Shown piece after piece: positions 61,018 to 64,000 of a DNA stretch of 64,000 bases. Position 1 is the stretch's first letter; each line of letters begins with the position of its first letter. The stretch comes from Lachnospiraceae bacterium (GTDB lineage Bacteria; Bacillota; Clostridia; Lachnospirales; Lachnospiraceae). The DNA lies in contig JAAVZL010000039.1 in assembly GCA_022791635.1 (NCBI GenBank), positions 1 through 64,000 of the forward strand, written 5' to 3'. Made by a program: the position numbers and the translations under genes. The notes beneath the pieces are model-generated. The model was not told the DNA's origin, did no database searches, and saw nothing but the letters and a program-made list of their open reading frames with translations.

Positions 61018-61704
61018 ATGAGGTTTGAAGTGATTTTGTGGGATGTGGACGGGACGCTGCTTGATTTTCCGGCGGCGGAAAGGGCGGCGATCCGTAAGCT
61101 TTTTCCGAAATTTGGACTGGGGAATTGTACGGATGAGATGCTGAAGCGTTATTCTGTGATTAACCGGAAGTATTGGAATAAACTGGAGAGAGGTGAGATG
61201 ACGAAGCCGCAGATTCTGGTGGGGCGTTTTGAGGAATTCTTTTCTGCGGAAGGGATGGATCCTTCTGTCAGTGAACGCTTTAATGAAGCTTATCAGCTTT
61301 GTCTTGGGGATACGATTGTATTTTGCGATCACAGTAAGGAGCTTGTGGCCTCTCTGCGGGGGAAAATCAGGCAGTATGTGGTTTCCAACGGGACGGTGAT
61401 TGCGCAGACGAAGAAGCTTAAGCGTTCCGGGTTTGATGAGCTGATGGACGGGATTTTTCTGTCGGAGCAGGTTGGGTTTGAGAAGCCGGCGAAGGAGTTT
61501 TTTGATTGTGTTTTTGAGGAGCTTAAGGATGTGAATCGGGATAAGGTGCTGATTGTTGGGGATTCTCTCACCAGTGATATTTTGGGAGGGAATCATGCGG
61601 GGATCAAAACTTGTTGGTATAATCCGCAAGGGATTGTGAATGATACCAGGGCGCGGGTGGATTATGAGGTGCGGGATTTGGAGGAGATCTTGGGGGTGAT
61701 TTAG
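61018..61704 (+). CDS. HAD-family nucleotidase (YjjG-like)
   Basis: Hydrolase of 228 aa. Motif I is DVDGTLLDF, with the nucleophile Asp replaced in pattern as WDVDGT (first Asp catalytic). Motif II is the Ser/Thr in VVSNGT, motif III the Lys in QVGFEKP and motif IV GDSLTSDILGG. The cap segment NRKYWNKLERGEMTKPQILVGRFEEFF matches noncanonical pyrimidine nucleotidases of the YjjG family, which clean up modified nucleotides. The ATG at 61018 follows GGGAGGGG; the longer frame upstream runs through the tmRNA. Codon use is noticeably G-rich compared with its neighbours. Confidence 0.9.
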   Translation: MRFEVILWDVDGTLLDFPAAERAAIRKLFPKFGLGNCTDEMLKRYSVINRKYWNKLERGEMTKPQILVGRFEEFFSAEGMDPSVSERFNEAYQLCLGDTIVFCDHSKELVASLRGKIRQYVVSNGTVIAQTKKLKRSGFDELMDGIFLSEQVGFEKPAKEFFDCVFEELKDVNRDKVLIVGDSLTSDILGGNHAGIKTCWYNPQGIVNDTRARVDYEVRDLEEILGVI

Positions 61705-61710
61705 GTTGTG

Positions 61711-61885
61711 TGGGGTCTGCGGCAAAATAAGTCCCCTGGCTTTTCCATATCCATGTTCGGACGGTTCGCGTACACACCGTCTGCTCTTGTCGGACTTAAC
61801 GTCCGTCAATATCAGACAGCGTGTTCGCGAACAGCCGGACACTGGATATCGGAAAAGTTAGGGGACTTATTTTGCCGCAGACCCA
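61711..61885 (-). repeat. Palindromic repeat, copy 11
   Basis: A 175-bp copy, reversed relative to 2034, with arms TGGGGTCTGCGGCAAAATAA and TTATTTTGCCGCAGACCCA, a fifth arm type. The extra block AGTCCCCTGGC pairs with GTTAGGGGACTT. The centre is GGACTTAACGTCC in place of the TTGCC centre. It lies 6 bp after the HAD stop, between convergent genes. Confidence 0.92.
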
Positions 61886-61904
61886 TTTACGTTTTCAAGA
61901 TTTT

Positions 61905-62486
61905 TTATGGGCGGTCTTTGCTTTTTGAAAGCTGGTTTCTTCGTTCTGACAGTTTTTCTGCTTCTTCCCTGGAGAGTACTTGATTATCTACCAGCTCCAT
62001 GAGGATGCCGCAGAATTCTTCGTTTGACAGATGCGAGACGTTGTAGATTTCCTTTAAATGGCGGGCCTGCTCTTTGGTCAGCTTTTTGGATTGGGCAGAA
62101 TTCCAGGTGGCTTTGGGGTTGTCGGAAGGAACCGCCAATTCCTCCAGGGTTTTGTCGCCGAAGACTCCGTTGTCTGCCCGGAAGAGCTGGTACTTTTTAT
62201 GCTTCTTCTTTTCTGCCCAGTACTCGGCGTTGGAGGTGCCGTAGAGAATCTCCTTTATGAGGGTGGTTCCATAGTTTTTTACGCATTCTTTGGCTTCCTC
62301 CACGGCAGCTTCAGATTCGGTTCTTGCTTCCTTGTCTTTGCACTCCTGTTCCTGACCGGTGTGCTTTAAAAGCTTGAGAAAGCTTTCTTTTGTGCTGTCT
62401 TTATGGCTCTTGCCTGGCTTTTGTTCCAGGTGTGTGCCAAAGGTTAATCTGCTGTGGATAGCGCTTTGTCCTCCTATGACGGCCAT
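61905..62486 (-). CDS. Protein of unknown function
   Basis: Soluble, highly charged protein of about 193 aa, not recognised. It has a Lys/Glu-rich coiled region in the middle (KECVKNYGTTLIKEIL) and a C-terminal segment KLTKEQARHLKEIYNVSHLSNEEFCGILMELVDNQVLSREEAEKL that looks helical. Relatives in Clostridia are often annotated only as hypothetical. The ATG at 62486 has GGAGG 7 bases upstream; the in-frame ATG at 62516 lacks such a site. It follows the Uma2-type gene by 69 bp on the same strand. Confidence 0.7.
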   Translation of the reverse strand: MAVIGGQSAIHSRLTFGTHLEQKPGKSHKDSTKESFLKLLKHTGQEQECKDKEARTESEAAVEEAKECVKNYGTTLIKEILYGTSNAEYWAEKKKHKKYQLFRADNGVFGDKTLEELAVPSDNPKATWNSAQSKKLTKEQARHLKEIYNVSHLSNEEFCGILMELVDNQVLSREEAEKLSERRNQLSKSKDRP

Positions 62487-62555
62487 TTTTTTGCCTCCTG
62501 TCTTATGATACTGCAATGCACGGCTTTTGGCTGCCGTGCTGGGTTTTATAACCGG

Positions 62556-63116
62556 TTACGGCTCCATTCCCTCGAAGATGTCTTCCAGCTTCATGGTGAT
62601 ATGAGGGAACTCCTTCAGGGCAATCTCTGTCTTGGCATTGTAGTGCTCTTCCTCCTCATCATCCTGGAGAAGGTAATTGTAGGTCAGCACATACCTGCCC
62701 TCTGTCAGGTAATAGATTTCAACGGATTTTCCCTGAGGAGATACGATCCAGTATTCTCCTACGCCTGCTTTCTCATAAGCCTGCATTTTGTCCGTCTTGT
62801 CCCGAAGGGCTGTGGGCGGGCTTAAGGTTTCTGCAATAAATTTGGGAACCCCGCTGTAGCTTCCGCCTTTCAGGTGCTTGCGATCGCAGATAATCATAAT
62901 GTCCGGAATCACATAGTCATCATTTTCCTCCGGATGATATTTGAAATCCAGATTTTCCATAAATACAAGACATAGGCTGCCTTTCAACCCCGCTTTTATA
63001 ATGGTATTGATATTATTATTAATAATCCCATGCTTATAGCCTGCGGATGGTGACATATCATAAATCACACCGTTCATTTTTTCCTGCTTTTGGTATTCAT
63101 CTTGCAGCAATGCCAT
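62556..63116 (-). CDS. Uma2-family putative endonuclease (PD-(D/E)XK)
   Basis: Protein of 186 aa with the Uma2/DUF820 restriction-endonuclease-like core. Recognisable parts are YDMSPSAGYKHGIINNNI, the metal-site VIPDIMIICD with its Asp, KFIAETLSP with its Glu, and KMQAYEKAGVGEYWIVSP. These proteins are abundant in cyanobacteria and some Firmicutes and lie near mobile DNA; a cellular role is not established. It has its own promoter just after the GH32 stop. Confidence 0.88.
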   Translation of the reverse strand: MALLQDEYQKQEKMNGVIYDMSPSAGYKHGIINNNINTIIKAGLKGSLCLVFMENLDFKYHPEENDDYVIPDIMIICDRKHLKGGSYSGVPKFIAETLSPPTALRDKTDKMQAYEKAGVGEYWIVSPQGKSVEIYYLTEGRYVLTYNYLLQDDEEEEHYNAKTEIALKEFPHITMKLEDIFEGMEP

Positions 63117-63195
63117 ATTTTCACATCCCTTCTTCCTCTACCTGCTTCCCCTGCCTTTGAACTATCCTTAACAGGACTATCGAACTTCTGTCACC

Positions 63196-63225
63196 ATTAT
63201 ACTATAAACAGAATGAAAGAAACAA
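63196..63225 (-). promoter_or_regulatory. Candidate promoter of the Uma2-type gene
   Basis: TTGTTT (63220-63225) and a perfect TATAAT (63196-63201) are 18 bp apart on the minus strand, about 80 bp before the start codon. Confidence 0.55.
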
Positions 63226-63228
63226 GAA

Positions 63229-64000
63229 TTATTTCCCGCAGGAATCATATTCCCAGCTTCCCGAAAGCTCCTGTCCGTCCATACGGATTTCCAGGCTCTC
63301 CATGGAATCATAAATCCGGGAGGTAAATACCTCCTCTCCGTCATTGACGAAAATTTCTAAGCTTGTGGTATCGGAAAAGATTTGGAGTTTCCAAATTTTA
63401 GAAATCTTTAGTCCACGAAAAGTCCTGCCCTTTCCACAGCCGCTCATATCCAAAACCAGCTCTCCATTTTGGTAGAAAAGCAGCGCAGACTCCCTTATGT
63501 GAAGCATAAAGTCTTCTGCCGCTTTAAGGTTCAGGGTCAGCTCAAAGCAGGGTAAGGTCGCTTCGTGAAGTCCTTTCTCAAGGCTTCCACACACCCTCTT
63601 ACCACGCAAACCTTCAAGCTCCTTCAGGGGACGCTGGCAAAGGCATCCTGCCTCGTTGACATAGAGCTCTCTGGGAATAGTCAGGGCATGAACCCAGCCG
63701 TTTTCCAGGGTAGGCTCCTCATACCCGGAATCCGGAACGGCCATCCAGCCCAAGAGAATCCATCTTCCGGCCTCGTCCTTAAATACCTGAGGTGCATAGA
63801 AGTCAAAGCCCCGATCCAGCTGATGAAAGCTTCCCAAACGGTAATCCGTACTCTCAAAATCATAGTCCAGGGCAAACCAGCCGCACTGGTAGACATTGGC
63901 AAAATCATATCCGTTTGCGGGAACTCCCTGAGGACAGGTAAGGAGGAACTTATGCTCTCCGATTTTCAGATAATTGGGACACTCCCACATATAGCCAAAG
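63229..64000 (-). CDS. GH32 sucrose-6-phosphate hydrolase/fructosidase, C-terminal part
   Basis: The gene enters from beyond the right edge; the visible 256 codons cover the second half of the protein. The frame is open to the edge (FGYMWECPN). The motif WECPN carries the acid/base Glu of GH32. FDFYAPQVF, GRWILLGWMAVPDSGYEEPT and the C-terminal beta-sandwich follow (LEIFVNDGEEVFTSRIY). It hydrolyses sucrose 6-phosphate, sucrose or fructans. The ATG at 63990 is internal and not the start. Confidence 0.93.
   Translation of the reverse strand, partial: FGYMWECPNYLKIGEHKFLLTCPQGVPANGYDFANVYQCGWFALDYDFESTDYRLGSFHQLDRGFDFYAPQVFKDEAGRWILLGWMAVPDSGYEEPTLENGWVHALTIPRELYVNEAGCLCQRPLKELEGLRGKRVCGSLEKGLHEATLPCFELTLNLKAAEDFMLHIRESALLFYQNGELVLDMSGCGKGRTFRGLKISKIWKLQIFSDTTSLEIFVNDGEEVFTSRIYDSMESLEIRMDGQELSGSWEYDSCGK

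Noticed and set aside
132..61885. CRISPR array or insertion sequence as explanation for the palindromes
   Set aside because: Copies are kilobases apart with genes between them, there are no regular spacers or cas genes, no transposase is encoded, and the ends are the least conserved part.
63990..64000. ATG at 63990 as the start of the GH32 protein
   Set aside because: The frame continues upstream to the window edge, and the catalytic WECPN motif follows at once, so the first half of the enzyme must lie beyond the edge.

Overview
The window reads as chromosome of an anaerobic, gut-type Clostridia, most likely Lachnospiraceae. The grounds are moderate GC, AGGAGG ribosome sites, a clostridial-type tmRNA, glycyl radical enzymes, many glycoside hydrolases, an AGCS symporter next to a sodium-pump decarboxylase beta subunit, and a sortase-anchored surface protein. 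The species cannot be named from the sequence alone. The first 131 bases are homopolymer runs and look like a contig end or artefact.

Layout. 0.4-4.1 kb: an L,D-transpeptidase and an AbiE-type toxin-antitoxin pair boxed by two palindromic repeats. 4.2-26.5 kb: a long run of minus-strand genes for sugar uptake and catabolism. In transcription order these are a zinc-type alcohol dehydrogenase, a ribose-type ABC transporter, a fucose-isomerase-like protein, an AllA-like cupin, a glycyl radical activase, two tandem glycyl radical enzymes, a FGGY kinase, a MATE exporter, an FMN hydroxyacid-oxidase-like protein, an esterase, a DUF362 ferredoxin protein, a GH43 xylosidase and a second esterase. A divergent ROK regulator and a GH31 alpha-xylosidase face this run across a promoter carrying three copies of a 9-bp site. 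30.7-43.9 kb: ThuA-like protein, GH106-like hydrolase, FtsH, a cell-wall-anchored transglutaminase-like protein, a CMD protein and an aldo/keto reductase, then a patch of three decayed genes (cupin, GH1, LysR). 44-52.8 kb: an ABC exporter, a two-component system with a PilZ protein, and an MBOAT/SGNH acyl-transfer pair. 52.9-60.3 kb: lipoprotein, XRE/DUF2975-like pair, Nim-like flavoprotein, a decarboxylase beta subunit with a 49-residue gamma-like subunit behind a yybP-ykoY-type riboswitch, an AGCS symporter and a YjbR-QueG-like fusion. 60.5-64 kb: ssrA (tmRNA), a HAD nucleotidase, an unknown gene, a Uma2-type nuclease and a truncated GH32.

Three unexplained repeat families run through the window. 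The main one has eleven copies of a long palindrome (47-213 bp), most lying shortly after a stop codon. Its interior is conserved, while its outer arms differ between copies yet stay complementary within each copy. A second family (two copies, one with a nested hairpin insertion) has 18-bp perfect ends in one copy. A third is a short leader, GATATTGCGGAACTGGAATA, just upstream of the ribosome site of five genes.

The most interesting biology is the sugar locus with two eliminase-type glycyl radical enzymes of unassigned substrate, and the palindrome family.
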